64,000 nucleotides of DNA from Croceicoccus gelatinilyticus (GCF_018398395.1 NZ_JAHCBF010000005.1:186001-250000), one strand, 5' to 3'; shown: positions 15,758 to 25,533, numbered from the stretch's first letter. Notes: a model not told the origin generated them from the letters alone. A program made the numbers and translations.

Positions 15758-16782
15758 CAGCCCTTCTTGAGGTGACGACGGCCCAGCAGTTCGGCGATCT
15801 GCACCGCGTTGAGGGCAGCGCCTTTGCGCAGGTTGTCCGACACGCACCACAGCGCAAGGCCGTTGTCGACCGTCGGGTCTTCGCGGACGCGGCTGATGAA
15901 CGTTGCGTAGTCGCCCACGCATTCGACCGGGGTGACGTATCCCGCGTCCTCACGCTTGTCGACGAGCATCACGCCCGGCGCTTCGCGAAGGATATTCTGG
16001 GCCTGCTCTGCCGACAGCTCTTCCTCGAACTCGATGTTGAGCGATTCGGAGTGGCCGACGAAGACCGGCACGCGCACGCAAGTCGCGTGGACCTTGACCT
16101 TGGGGTCGAGGATCTTCTTCGTTTCGGCGACCATCTTCCACTCTTCCTTGGTGGAACCGTCGTCGAGGAAGACGTCGATGTGCGGGATCACGTTGAAGGC
16201 GATCTGCTTGGTGAACTTCTTGGGTTCGACCTGATCACCCACGAAGATCGCGCGGCTCTGTTCGAACAGCTCGTCCATGCCCGCCTTGCCCGCGCCGGAA
16301 ACCGACTGGTAGGTGGCGACGACGACGCGCTTGATCTTCGCCGCTTCATGCAGCGGCTTGAGCGCCACGACCATCTGCGCGGTTGAGCAGTTGGGGTTCG
16401 CGATGATGTTCTTCATGGTGTAGCCGTCGATCGCGTCCGGGTTCACTTCGGGCACGATCAGCGGCACATCCGGGTCCATGCGGTAGAGCGACGAGTTGTC
16501 GATCACCACACAGCCCGCAGCCGCCGCCTTGGGCGCATACTCAGCCGTCGGGCCCGAGCCCGCGGCGAACAGGGCGATATCCCAGCCGGTGAAGTCGAAA
16601 TGCTCGATGTTCTTGCATTTGAGCATCTTGCCGGTTTCGCCGAACTCGATCTCGGTGCCCGTCGAACGCGGGGACGCGACGGCGGCGATCTCGTCAATCG
16701 GGAACTCGCGCTCTGCCAGGATGGTGAGCATTTCGCGACCGACATTTCCGGTCGCACCGACGACGACTACCCGGTAACCCAT
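15757..16782 (-). CDS. asd: aspartate-semialdehyde dehydrogenase
   Basis: 341 residues from the ATG at 16782 (MGYRVVVVGATGNVG, the NADPH-binding motif). The active-site cysteine is Cys132 in NPNCSTAQ, and the segment SVSGAGKAGMDEL is typical. The enzyme reduces aspartyl phosphate on the way to lysine, diaminopimelate, methionine and threonine. Two earlier in-frame ATGs exist, but the chosen one gives the family's usual N-terminus and length. It is followed by an overlapping hydrolase gene; egtD lies about 135 bases upstream on the same strand. Confidence 0.94.
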   Translation of the reverse strand: MGYRVVVVGATGNVGREMLTILAEREFPIDEIAAVASPRSTGTEIEFGETGKMLKCKNIEHFDFTGWDIALFAAGSGPTAEYAPKAAAAGCVVIDNSSLYRMDPDVPLIVPEVNPDAIDGYTMKNIIANPNCSTAQMVVALKPLHEAAKIKRVVVATYQSVSGAGKAGMDELFEQSRAIFVGDQVEPKKFTKQIAFNVIPHIDVFLDDGSTKEEWKMVAETKKILDPKVKVHATCVRVPVFVGHSESLNIEFEEELSAEQAQNILREAPGVMLVDKREDAGYVTPVECVGDYATFISRVREDPTVDNGLALWCVSDNLRKGAALNAVQIAELLGRRHLKKG

Positions 16783-16917
16783 TTCAACTACTCGCTGCAT
16801 TTGTTCGCGCGGAAACACCCGCAGGATTGCGGGGCCGCTAAGGGAGGGCTGCCGTTAGCCGCGATAGCGCCGGAGCGCAAGTTCGCACCTGCAATAGGTT
16901 TGTCTCAATTGCGCAGG

Positions 16918-17916
16918 TTATGGCGCCATGCGAAACGGGCTTGCTTCTGCAAGGATCAACATGAAACGATCTTGCGCGTCGCGCCAATGGGTTACCGGCG
17001 TCCAGCCGCCGGCCAGAAGCAGCGCATTGGCACTGCGGCGGGTGTACTTGTGGCTGTTCTCGGTATGGATCGTCTCGCCCTTGCGCATCGTGAAACGACG
17101 TTCGCAAATCGTGAAGGCCAAGTCGCGGCGGGCTTCCAGATGCATCTCGATCCGGGCGATGTCATCATTCCAGATTGCACGGTGGACGAAGTCGTCGACG
17201 GGAAGCGTCCCTTCCAGTTCGCGGTTGATGCGGTCGAGAACATTCAGGTTGAACGCACCGGTTACCCCGCGCGCATCATCATAAGCCGCTTCGAGGACCG
17301 CGGTGTCCTTTACACGGTCCATCCCGATCAGCAGTTTGGCAGGCCGGTCCGCCCCGTCGCACAGCGTCTCGCGCATCTCACGCAACAGGTCGACGGCGGT
17401 GCGCGGCACGAGGTTGCCGATGGTCGATCCGGGAAAAAATCCGAGGCGCGGCATCCCGGCAATGGCGCGGGGCATCGTGACCTTCTTGGTGAAATCGGCC
17501 TCGACCGGACAGACGGGGATCGATGGGAACTTGACGGCAAGCTGCTCAGACGACGAGCGTAGGAAGTCGCCCGAGATGTCGATCGGCACGTAAGCCGCCG
17601 GATCGATCGCCTCCAGAAGCAGCGGCGTCTTGGCCGAACTGCCCGAGCCGAACTCGACCACTGCCGCCCCTGCCCCGATTGCCTCGGCGAAGGCTGCGCC
17701 GTTACCTTTCAGGATCTCGGTCTCGGCGCGGGTCGGGTAGTATTCGTCGAGCTTGGTGATTTCCTCGAACAGCTCCGAGCCGCGCTCGTCGTAGAACCAG
17801 CGGGCGGGGATCGCCTTCTGCTCATGAGACAGGCCCTGCAGCACGTCGTTCCTGAAAGCGCGGTCTATGCCGCTGTCATCCTCGTCGATAATGCGAAGTG
17901 CTTCTTGTACGGGCAT
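16918..17916 (-). CDS. egtD: L-histidine N-alpha-methyltransferase EgtD (ergothioneine)
   Basis: 332 residues. EgtD transfers three methyl groups from S-adenosylmethionine to histidine to form hercynine. Seen here are ARWFYDERGSELFEEITKLD, EYYPTRAETEIL, the SAM-binding VVEFGSGSSAKT, FFPGSTIGNL and the C-terminal IHTENSHKY of the histidine pocket. The length is typical. It starts eight bases after the egtB stop on the same strand, so the two form an operon with egtB first. Regulation is probably through the egtB upstream region. Confidence 0.94.
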   Translation of the reverse strand: MPVQEALRIIDEDDSGIDRAFRNDVLQGLSHEQKAIPARWFYDERGSELFEEITKLDEYYPTRAETEILKGNGAAFAEAIGAGAAVVEFGSGSSAKTPLLLEAIDPAAYVPIDISGDFLRSSSEQLAVKFPSIPVCPVEADFTKKVTMPRAIAGMPRLGFFPGSTIGNLVPRTAVDLLREMRETLCDGADRPAKLLIGMDRVKDTAVLEAAYDDARGVTGAFNLNVLDRINRELEGTLPVDDFVHRAIWNDDIARIEMHLEARRDLAFTICERRFTMRKGETIHTENSHKYTRRSANALLLAGGWTPVTHWRDAQDRFMLILAEASPFRMAP

Positions 17917-17924
17917 CGAAGCTC

Positions 17925-19178
17925 CTAGATATCCTTCGCGAGACGCAGACCGGTGAATTGCCAGCGTTGGTGCGGATAAAAGAAATTGCGGTAACTGGCC
18001 CGCGAATGGCCGCGCACCGTGGCGCAGGACGCGCCCTTAAGGACGAACTGTCCGCTCATGAACTTGCCGTTGTATTCGCCGACCGCGCCCTCTGCGGGGC
18101 GGTAGCGCGGGTAAGGCAGATAACCGCTTCGGGTCCATTGCCAGACCGAACCGAACAGCGAAGTCGTCGCGCGCGGCAGCACGGGACCGGCCTCGTCAAG
18201 CTGGTCGCCCGATGATCCATCCTCGCTTGCGGCCAGCGCTTCCCATTCGAATTCAGTCGGCAAACGGTGCCCTGCCCATGAAGCGAAGGCGTCGGCCTCG
18301 AAATAGGAGATGTGCGTCACCGGAGCATGCGCGTCGCGCTTCTGCCATCCGGCGTGGGTGAACTGTTCGTCCTTGTGCCAGTAAAGCGGCGCCTCGATGC
18401 CTTCGCTCTGCACCCAGGCCCAGCCGTCCGAGAGCCAGAGCGCGGGGTTGCGATAGCCACCGCCGGCGATGAACTCGGCCCATTGTCCGTTTGTCACGAG
18501 GCTGCGCGAAAGTGCGAAAGGTTCTAGCAGGACGCGGTGGCGCGGGCCTTCGTTGTCGAAAACAAACCCATCATCGTCATGGCCGATCTGGGCGATGCCG
18601 CCGGGATATTCCGTCCAGCCTTCGTCCACGTCCTGAAACGCTGGTGCCGGTTCGGCATAGATCGCCGGACCCAGCGGGTTCTGGAACATGGCGTGCTTGA
18701 TATCGGTCTGCAGCAGTTCCTGGTGCTGCTGTTCATGCGCGATGCCCAAAGCAATCAGGTCTGCGCAGTCCTCGCGCCCCAGCAGAGCCTCCATCGCCTC
18801 GTCCACCGCATGGCGGAAGGCGATAATCTCTTCCAGCGACGGGCGCGACAGCATCCCGCGCGAAAAACGCCCGATGCGTGCGCCTTCGGCCTCGTAATAC
18901 GAGTTGAACAGGAACGGATACCGCTCATCGAACAGCGCATAGCCGTCCAGATGGTCGCGCAGCAGGAAAGTCTCGAAGAACCAGGTCGTATGCGCGAGGT
19001 GCCACTTGGCGGGGCTCGCGTCTTCCATCGACTGGATCGTGGCGTCGGCGTCTGAAAGCGGAGCGGCCAGAGCCTCGCTCAACGCACGGGTGCGCCGGAA
19101 CCGCTCTGCCAGCGTAAGGGTCGCCTGCCCTGTTATGTCACCGGCGACCTTGCGGTGGGCATTCTCCATGCCTCTCAT
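17925..19178 (-). CDS. egtB: hercynine oxygenase EgtB (ergothioneine)
   Basis: 417 residues: an N-terminal DinB-like domain and a C-terminal formylglycine-generating-enzyme-like domain. EgtB is a non-haem iron enzyme that joins a thiol (gamma-glutamylcysteine or cysteine) to hercynine and oxidises it to the sulfoxide. Candidate iron ligands are His in WHLAHTTW (60/63) and His148 and His152 in HEQQHQE. The FGE-type end shows LKGASCATVRGHSRASYRNFF and FTGLRLAKD. The ATG at 19178 has no ribosome-binding site and lies in an inverted repeat; the ATG at 19169 is an alternative. No egtC or egtE is in this window. Confidence 0.92.
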   Translation of the reverse strand: MRGMENAHRKVAGDITGQATLTLAERFRRTRALSEALAAPLSDADATIQSMEDASPAKWHLAHTTWFFETFLLRDHLDGYALFDERYPFLFNSYYEAEGARIGRFSRGMLSRPSLEEIIAFRHAVDEAMEALLGREDCADLIALGIAHEQQHQELLQTDIKHAMFQNPLGPAIYAEPAPAFQDVDEGWTEYPGGIAQIGHDDDGFVFDNEGPRHRVLLEPFALSRSLVTNGQWAEFIAGGGYRNPALWLSDGWAWVQSEGIEAPLYWHKDEQFTHAGWQKRDAHAPVTHISYFEADAFASWAGHRLPTEFEWEALAASEDGSSGDQLDEAGPVLPRATTSLFGSVWQWTRSGYLPYPRYRPAEGAVGEYNGKFMSGQFVLKGASCATVRGHSRASYRNFFYPHQRWQFTGLRLAKDI

Positions 19179-19242
19179 AATGCATGAGAAGCATTACGGT
19201 TGCGAGGCTATGCGAATTAACCTCGCATCAGGCCCCGCAACC
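19173..19242 (-). promoter_or_regulatory. overlapping inverted repeats before egtB
   Basis: Three elements lie in the short gap between the DAHP synthase gene and egtB. TCTCAT-5-ATGAGA (19173-19189) covers the first egtB start codon. TGCGAGG (19201-19207) can pair exactly with CCTCGCA (19221-19227). GGTTGCGAGG (19198-19207) can instead pair with CCCCGCAACC (19233-19242) with one mismatch. The last two pairings exclude each other. They may be a weak terminator, an operator or an attenuator; none is proven. Confidence 0.4.
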
Positions 19243-19260
19243 GCGATTAACCGTGATGGA

Positions 19261-20664
19261 TCAGGCCGCTTCCGCCTTGCGAACGGCAGCTTCGGCGTTG
19301 AGCTCTTCGGCCAGCAGAAACGCCAGTTCAATCGACTGCGCACCGTTGAGGCGCGGGTCGCAGTGCGTGCGATAGCGGTCGGACAGACCTTCGTCGGTGA
19401 TGGCGATTGCGCCGCCGGTGCATTCGGTCACGTCCTGGCCGGTCATCTCGATATGGATGCCGCCGGCGTGCGTGCCCTCTGCCCGGTGGACCGCGAAGAA
19501 GCCCTTCACTTCGGAAAGGATGCGTTCGAACGGACGGGTCTTGAGGCCCGATGCCGCCTTGATGACGTTGCCGTGCATCGGGTCGCACGACCACACGACT
19601 GGGTGGCCTTCGCGCTTTACGGCGCGGACCAGCGGGGCGAGCCCAGCTTCTACCTTTTCGTGACCAAAGCGGCTGATCAGGGTGATACGGCCAGCTTCGC
19701 GCGACGGGTTCAGCGTGTCGAGCATCTTGAGCAGCGCGTCGGGTTCGAGCGACGGGCCGCACTTCATGCCGATCGGATTGCCGACACCGCGCAAGTATTC
19801 GACATGTGCCGAACCTTCGAAGCGGGTGCGGTCGCCGATCCACAGCATGTGGGCACTGGTGTCGAACCAGTCGCCGGTCAGCGAATCCTGGCGCGTCATC
19901 GCCTGCTCGTACGGGAGCAGCAGCGCTTCATGGCTGGTGTAGAAGCTGGTGCCCTGAAGCTGCGGAACCTCGGACGGGTCGACGCCGCAGGCTTCCATGA
20001 AGTCCAGCGCTTCGCCGATGCGGTCGGCTGTCTGGGCAAAGCGTTCGCCCCATGCGCTGCGGCCGATGTGGTCCAGCGTCCACTGGTGCACCTGGCGCAG
20101 GTTCGCATAACCGCCGGTCGCGAAAGCGCGCAGCAGGTTCATCGTCGCAGCCGACTGGCTGTAGGCGCGCACCATGCGTTCGGGATCGGGCTTGCGGCCC
20201 TCACCGTCGAAATTGATATCGTTGATGATGTCGCCAAAGTAGCTCGAATGTTCGACATCGCCCTGCTTCTCGGTCGGGGCCGAACGGGGCTTTGCGAACT
20301 GTCCGGCGACGCGGCCGACCTTCACCACCGGTTGCTTGCTGGCGAACGTCAGGACGACGGCCATCTGCAGCAGGACGCGGAACGTGTCGCGGATGTTGTC
20401 GGGGTGGAATTCGGCAAAGCTTTCCGCACAGTCGCCGCCCTGAAGCAGAAAACCGCGACCGTTGGCGACTTCGCCAAGTTCCGCCTTCAGCGCGCGCGCC
20501 TCGCCTGCAAAGACGAGCGGCGGAAAGGTCGAGAGACGCTGCTCCACGTCTGCCAATACCGACTTGTCCGCATATTCCGGAAGATGCCTGCCCTCGAAGG
20601 ACTTCCAGCTATCCGGGCTCCACTTGCTCGCCACTTTTCTGCTCCGAAACTCGCTCGCCGCCAT
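19261..20664 (-). CDS. class II 3-deoxy-7-phosphoheptulonate (DAHP) synthase
   Basis: 467 residues from the ATG at 20664. Class II DAHP synthases condense phosphoenolpyruvate and erythrose 4-phosphate at the start of the shikimate pathway. Markers are WSPDSWKSF near the start, [31 protein letters not shown], and WSCDPMHGN, with metal-site Cys and His in GGDCAE and DPMHGN. The frame extends 17 codons upstream to a TTG, but the shorter form matches the family length. The gene is on the same strand as egtB and ends 82 bases before it. Confidence 0.93.
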   Translation of the reverse strand: MAASEFRSRKVASKWSPDSWKSFEGRHLPEYADKSVLADVEQRLSTFPPLVFAGEARALKAELGEVANGRGFLLQGGDCAESFAEFHPDNIRDTFRVLLQMAVVLTFASKQPVVKVGRVAGQFAKPRSAPTEKQGDVEHSSYFGDIINDINFDGEGRKPDPERMVRAYSQSAATMNLLRAFATGGYANLRQVHQWTLDHIGRSAWGERFAQTADRIGEALDFMEACGVDPSEVPQLQGTSFYTSHEALLLPYEQAMTRQDSLTGDWFDTSAHMLWIGDRTRFEGSAHVEYLRGVGNPIGMKCGPSLEPDALLKMLDTLNPSREAGRITLISRFGHEKVEAGLAPLVRAVKREGHPVVWSCDPMHGNVIKAASGLKTRPFERILSEVKGFFAVHRAEGTHAGGIHIEMTGQDVTECTGGAIAITDEGLSDRYRTHCDPRLNGAQSIELAFLLAEELNAEAAVRKAEAA

Positions 20665-20786
20665 CCCATCGGGCGGCGCTTCATAATGTCCGAAAATGTC
20701 GGAATAGGGGCGCAATACGCCGCCTGCCCGTGCATTGCAAAGGTTTCAGACGCAATTATCGCGATCTCACTGATCGGTTCATGCGG

Positions 20787-23696
20787 TTATGGCAACTCGT
20801 ACCCCTCCGGCACGATCGCGACCTCGAACGCCTCGTCGTTCAGCAGGAAGCCTTGCGCCAGCATCTGCATCGTTTCGGGCGAAGTGCGCGAATAGTCGTT
20901 GAGGATCGTCCTCACGTCCAGCGCGCGGTTCGGATCGTTGGCAGTGCCCGCCAGTTCGCGCAGCCAGAAACCGTTGCCGCTGGACGCGCGGCTGATCAGC
21001 TGGCGCAGCGGTTCGGTCACGCGGGAGATTTCCTCCTCGCTCGGCGGTGCGGCGGCAAGGTCGGCGGCGATCTTACGCGATTCCTCGAAGAAGGCGGGGA
21101 CCGCGTCAGGGGTCAGCTGCGCCATGGCGAGGATCATGCCGCCGTCCTTGCGGTCGAGCGGCCAGCGCGATCCGACATTGGGCGCATAGCTGGCGCCCAG
21201 CCGTTCGCGCATCGCGTCGAACAGGCGATTGTTGAAGATCTGCGCCAGGATTTCGAGCTGGCGCGAGACGCGGATTCGTTCGCGCCCTGCGCCTGTCGGC
21301 CAACCGATGACCGCCGCAGCCTGATCGGCATCGCCGCGGTGGGTCAGCACGATCGGGGCACTGGTGGGTGCAGGTTCCTTCGACAGGTCAATGTCGGCAG
21401 TAGCCTCTTCACGCGGGGCAAGTGCGCCGAACGTGCGGGTCAGCGCGGCAATCGCCTCGTCACGCTGGATGTCACCGAAAATCTCGACCTGTACCGGCCC
21501 GCTGGCAAGGATCGGCTCCCACACCTTACGGAAGCCGGCCATGTCGGCCCCTTTCAGCTCCTCGGGCGTCGGCGTGGCGAAACGCGGATCGCCGCCGCGC
21601 AGGATCTGTTCGAGATCGCGGCTGAGCACGCCATTGGGGCTGGTGGCAAAGCTGTCGTACCCCATTTCGAGCGCCGCCTTGGCGCGAAGGACCGGGTTCG
21701 CGTCCCAACGCGGGTCGGACAGCTTCGACGCGAAAAGGTAGAGCTGGTCCTCAAGGTCGGCGGCACGCGTTTCCGCGCCGAAGACGAATTCATTGTCCTC
21801 GATCGAGAAGTCGAGGCCCATCTTCCGGCCATTGGAAATCTGGTCGAGATCGTCCTGCGACAATTCGCCCATGCCGGTGCCCATCAGGGCGTATTCGCCA
21901 AGCGAAATGTACGGCGTGTCAGCTTCGCCAAGAGCTTCATACCCCTCGCCAAAGCGGACGCGGACCGAGACACGGCCCGGTTCCGCATCGCTCTGCCAGA
22001 CGAGCGCATTGACGCCGTTCGACAGCTTTACGGTCTCGATCTCCAGCACGCCGATAGGCGCGGCCGAAGTCACCTCGCCCGGCGTACCGATGGCAGGTAG
22101 GTCCGCGAAGGATACCTGCTTGTCCTCAAGCCGGGCCGAGGCATCGGCCTCTACCGGTGCGAGCATGGCGCTGCGGAAGGCGGCTTCGTCGCCGCTAGTG
22201 GCATCGGGCACGTTCATCACGCCGCGCAGGACCGAACCTGTAAACAGCGCGCGGGTGTGGTCCTGCACGATGGCAGGCGTAACCTTGCCCTTCATGCTGC
22301 GAAGCACGTTGAGCACGGTATCGGGCGCGGCCACGGTTTCGCGGATATCGACGGCTTGCACTACGTTGTCGGCAAGGTCGGTCGCCTGCTGCACGGCCTG
22401 CGTCTCGACACCGATCGAGAATGCGTTTTCGAACTCGTTCAACTCGCGTGTGATCTCCGCTTCGCTGGGCGGCGTAGCGAGCGCGTCTGCTATCACCGCG
22501 CGCACATCCGCCAGCGCCGCGCGCCAGTCGTTGCCGAGCGGGGTGATCGACACGAACGTCATGTCGGCGCTGCGACTGACGTCGTCCTGCCCGACCTGTG
22601 CGGCAAGGAAACTGCCGCCTGCGCGGGCCTTGTTTTCAAGCCTGCGGTTGATGATCGACATGGCAAGCTGATCGGTCAGCAGGCCTTCGTTATAGACGAT
22701 CGTGTCGGCCACCTTCTCCCACGGGCGCATGATCGTATAGCTGATCGAAATCGGCAGATCGGGTTCGGTCAGAACGGTCAGCTTGTCGACCGGAGCGAGC
22801 GCGCCGGCCGCCGCCCTGGCATCAGGACCAGGCGTCGGTGCGCCAAAGTCCGGCGCGGGCACGGGTTCGCCCTTCGCGTCCCAGTCGCCGAAATGCTTTT
22901 CCAGAAGCTGGACCATGACCGCCGGATCAAGATCGCCCGCGACCGAGATCACGGTGTTTTCGGGGCGATACCAGCGCTTGTAGAATGCGCGCACGCTCTT
23001 CTGGTTGGCGGCCTGAAGCGTTTCGACCGTGCCGATCGGGCTACGCTCGGCAAGGCCCATGCCGGCGAAATAAGTCTCACGCGTCGCGTCTGCCGCGCGT
23101 TTTCCCGCACCGCCACGTTCGCGGCGTTCGGCCAGAACGATAGGCACTTCGGTCCGCACGCCTTTTTCCGAGAGCGTAGGCGCCTCGATCATGCCGGACA
23201 GCAGGCGGAACGTTTCGTCCGCCTTGGCAAGGTCGATGCCCGGAACATCGAGCTTGTAAACCGTGTGCGTCGGCGTCGTTTCCGCATTGGTATCGGACCC
23301 GAAAGTCGCGCCCAGTTCCTGCCAACGGGGAATGGCCTCCCCTTCCTTCAGGTAGCGAGACTCACGAAAGACGAGGTGTTCGATTAGGTGGGCAAAGCCG
23401 CGCTCGCTGTCCTGTTCATGCAAGCTGCCAGCGTCGACGCGCACGCGGACCGAAAGCTGCTCCTGCGGAACTTCGTTGAAGCGCACTGCATAGCGCACGC
23501 CGTTCGATAGTTCGCCGAACGTCCACTCGGTATCGGGCGGCACGTCGCTGCCCCGATAGATCCACGGGCGATCCTGTTCGATCTGGGGCCATTCGCGCTG
23601 CGCTTCGGCAGATGGTGCGGGCTGCGCAATGGCGGTCGTGGCGAGGAGCGAGCAGATCAGCGCACAGGCAGGTGCGGCACGTTTCAGGAAGGTCAT
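20787..23696 (-). CDS. secreted M16 family zinc metallopeptidase
   Basis: 969 residues with a signal peptide (cut after TAIAQ). The inverted zinc motif HLIEH is at residues 103-107, with the downstream glutamate probably in the ETTPTHTVYKLDV region. A second M16 domain in the C-terminal half lacks the zinc motif, as in two-domain pitrilysin-like enzymes. The location should be periplasm or outer face. Such proteases degrade peptides, but the substrate is unknown. It is divergent from the Nfu-type gene with a shared gap of 116 bases. Confidence 0.9.
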   Translation of the reverse strand: MTFLKRAAPACALICSLLATTAIAQPAPSAEAQREWPQIEQDRPWIYRGSDVPPDTEWTFGELSNGVRYAVRFNEVPQEQLSVRVRVDAGSLHEQDSERGFAHLIEHLVFRESRYLKEGEAIPRWQELGATFGSDTNAETTPTHTVYKLDVPGIDLAKADETFRLLSGMIEAPTLSEKGVRTEVPIVLAERRERGGAGKRAADATRETYFAGMGLAERSPIGTVETLQAANQKSVRAFYKRWYRPENTVISVAGDLDPAVMVQLLEKHFGDWDAKGEPVPAPDFGAPTPGPDARAAAGALAPVDKLTVLTEPDLPISISYTIMRPWEKVADTIVYNEGLLTDQLAMSIINRRLENKARAGGSFLAAQVGQDDVSRSADMTFVSITPLGNDWRAALADVRAVIADALATPPSEAEITRELNEFENAFSIGVETQAVQQATDLADNVVQAVDIRETVAAPDTVLNVLRSMKGKVTPAIVQDHTRALFTGSVLRGVMNVPDATSGDEAAFRSAMLAPVEADASARLEDKQVSFADLPAIGTPGEVTSAAPIGVLEIETVKLSNGVNALVWQSDAEPGRVSVRVRFGEGYEALGEADTPYISLGEYALMGTGMGELSQDDLDQISNGRKMGLDFSIEDNEFVFGAETRAADLEDQLYLFASKLSDPRWDANPVLRAKAALEMGYDSFATSPNGVLSRDLEQILRGGDPRFATPTPEELKGADMAGFRKVWEPILASGPVQVEIFGDIQRDEAIAALTRTFGALAPREEATADIDLSKEPAPTSAPIVLTHRGDADQAAAVIGWPTGAGRERIRVSRQLEILAQIFNNRLFDAMRERLGASYAPNVGSRWPLDRKDGGMILAMAQLTPDAVPAFFEESRKIAADLAAAPPSEEEISRVTEPLRQLISRASSGNGFWLRELAGTANDPNRALDVRTILNDYSRTSPETMQMLAQGFLLNDEAFEVAIVPEGYELP

Positions 23697-23778
23697 GGGG
23701 GCCGATATATGGGCTGCCAGCGTGAAGCGCCAGTGAACATGGCTGTCATGCCGCGCACAAAAGGCATAGAATGAACGC

Positions 23779-23806
23779 TTGAACCCTGACGCAAGGGGGC
23801 TAAATC
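23779..23806 (+). promoter_or_regulatory. candidate promoter of the Nfu-type gene (possible leaderless mRNA)
   Basis: TTGAAC, 16-base spacer, TAAATC, then six bases and the ATG at 23813. The -10-to-ATG distance equals that before amn, again predicting a start site at the initiation codon. An AAGGGGG run is 13 bases before the ATG, too far for ordinary ribosome binding. Confidence 0.4.
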
Positions 23807-23812
23807 GTCGCC

Positions 23813-24388
23813 ATGTTCATCGAAACCGAAACCACGCCCAATCCCGCCACGCTGAAGTTCCTGCCCGGACGGCAGGTCATGCCGAGCGGCACGCGCGAAT
23901 TCACCGATCCCGACGCTGCGGACATATCGCCGCTCGCCTCTGCCCTGTTCTCGCTGGGCGATGTGACCGGCGTGTTCTTGGGCAGCGACTTCGTGTCGGT
24001 CAGCGTCGCACCGGGCGTGCAGTGGGCGGACCTCAAGCCGCAGGTCGTGGCCATCCTGCTCGACCATTTCGTGTCGGGCGCGCCGCTATTCGCAGGCGGC
24101 GATGCGGCTGACATCGCGGTTCCGGCGGAAGAGGCCGACATGGGCGACGATCCGGCCGATGCCGATGTCGTCGCGCAGATCCGCGAACTGATCGAAACCC
24201 GCGTGCGCCCCGCAGTGGCCGGCGATGGCGGCGACATCATCTATCGCGGTTTCCGTGAAGGTGTCGTGTTCCTGACGATGCAGGGCGCCTGCGCGGGCTG
24301 CCCATCCTCGACCCAGACGTTGAAGCAGGGGATCGAAGGGCTCTTGAAGCACTACGTCCCCGAGGTGACCGAGGTTCGCGCCGCCTGA
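23813..24388 (+). CDS. Nfu/NifU-type iron-sulfur cluster carrier
   Basis: 191 residues. The N-terminal Nfu_N domain begins MFIETETTPNPATLKFLPG, and the C-terminal NifU domain holds the cluster-binding pair Cys160-x-x-Cys163 in GACAGCPSS. Such proteins receive [4Fe-4S] clusters and pass them to targets such as radical-SAM and dehydratase enzymes. Architecture and length match the mitochondrial NFU1 type found in alphaproteobacteria. It leads into tsaB after 21 bases; miaB, a radical-SAM Fe-S client, is encoded a few kilobases downstream. Confidence 0.93.
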   Translation: MFIETETTPNPATLKFLPGRQVMPSGTREFTDPDAADISPLASALFSLGDVTGVFLGSDFVSVSVAPGVQWADLKPQVVAILLDHFVSGAPLFAGGDAADIAVPAEEADMGDDPADADVVAQIRELIETRVRPAVAGDGGDIIYRGFREGVVFLTMQGACAGCPSSTQTLKQGIEGLLKHYVPEVTEVRAA

Positions 24389-24409
24389 CCGGCCAAGCCT
24401 GCTGACGTC

Positions 24410-25036
24410 ATGAACCGGACACTCGTGATCGACAGCGCGACCGACGCTTGTTCGGCCGCCCTTTTCGAAGGCGGCGAATGCCTTGCGGGTGAATGGTTGC
24501 AGCTTGGTCGCGGCCATGCCGAACGCCTCGTGCCGATGATCGGTGCGCTGCCCGACAAGGGCCGCGCCGATCGCGTCGTCGTGGCGCTGGGCCCGGGCAG
24601 TTTCACCGGCATTCGCGTGGGGCTTGCTGCGGCAAAGGCGCTGGCGATGGCGTGGAAGGCGGACCTGCTTGGCTATCACACCCCTGCCCTGCTTGCTGCG
24701 CAGGCGCGGGCCGAACATGGCGCGCAGCCGGTGGCGGTCGTAAATACCGGCGGGCATGGCGAATGGTTCGTGGAGGAGTTCGGAGCCGACGGCACCAGCC
24801 TTGCGCCGGTCCGTTCGCTTCGCCCCGACGACGCGGCATCGCAGATCGGCGCCGACCTCGTCGTCGGCAGCCAGGCCGAGGCATTGGTGGACTTTCGCGG
24901 CACCGGCACGGCGCAGGCCATGCTGCCCGACGCGCGGCGTTTCGCTGCGCTGCCGGAAAGCGCGCTTACGCGCGACGTGCGCCCGGCATATGGCCGCGCG
25001 CCCGATGCCAAGCTTCCCGGCGGGAAAATGCCATGA
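24410..25036 (+). CDS. tsaB: tRNA threonylcarbamoyladenosine biosynthesis protein TsaB
   Basis: 208 residues. The N-terminus MNRTLVIDSATDACSAALFE and the segments HAERLVPMIGAL and VALGPGSFTGIRVGLAAAKALA are typical. TsaB is the ASKHA-fold partner of TsaD in making t6A37 on tRNA. The C-terminal half is short and variable, as is usual. Its stop overlaps the rimI start by four bases, a common tsaB-rimI arrangement. Confidence 0.93.
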   Translation: MNRTLVIDSATDACSAALFEGGECLAGEWLQLGRGHAERLVPMIGALPDKGRADRVVVALGPGSFTGIRVGLAAAKALAMAWKADLLGYHTPALLAAQARAEHGAQPVAVVNTGGHGEWFVEEFGADGTSLAPVRSLRPDDAASQIGADLVVGSQAEALVDFRGTGTAQAMLPDARRFAALPESALTRDVRPAYGRAPDAKLPGGKMP

Positions 25037-25533
25037 GACCGACCGGCCCCGAAATGGACGGCATGATGTCGGTCATGCTCTCCGCCTTCGACCCCGCCTT
25101 TGGCGAGGCATGGAACGAGCGGCAACTGGCCTCGGCGATGCTCATCCCCGGCACGCGCTTTGCCATGATTGATGCGCACGGCGTGATCGGTCCGCCCTCT
25201 CCTTCCGTGCCGACCGCAGGGTTCTACCTCACGCGGCAAGTGGTGGACGAGGAAGAGCTACTGCTCATCGCAGTCGATCCCGAGTATCGAAGACTTGGTC
25301 TTGCCTCGCGGTTACTTGAGCATCTCCTTGCAAACGCACCGGAAAGAGGAACCGCGCGCCTGTTTCTCGAAATGCGCGCCGATAATCCGGCAGAGCATTT
25401 TTACCGCCGCTATGGCTTTGAGCAGGTGGGCCTGCGGCGCGACTATTATCGCGGCGCCGACGGCCGGCTTCGCGATGCAAAGACCTTTGCGCGGATACTC
25501 GATCAAGTAATTGAATTGCGCAGCGCACAATAA
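25033..25533 (+). CDS. rimI: RimI-type ribosomal-protein-alanine N-acetyltransferase
   Basis: 166 residues of the GNAT fold. The acetyl-CoA loop is VDPEYRRLGLASRLLEHLL, followed by LFLEMRADNPAEHFYRRYGF, a pattern typical of RimI and its relatives; ADNPAE aligns with the family's VRASN-x-A segment. RimI acetylates the N-terminal alanine of ribosomal protein S18, whose gene is also in this window. The start ATG overlaps tsaB (ATGA). About 196 bases follow before mucR. Confidence 0.88.
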   Translation: MRPTGPEMDGMMSVMLSAFDPAFGEAWNERQLASAMLIPGTRFAMIDAHGVIGPPSPSVPTAGFYLTRQVVDEEELLLIAVDPEYRRLGLASRLLEHLLANAPERGTARLFLEMRADNPAEHFYRRYGFEQVGLRRDYYRGADGRLRDAKTFARILDQVIELRSAQ

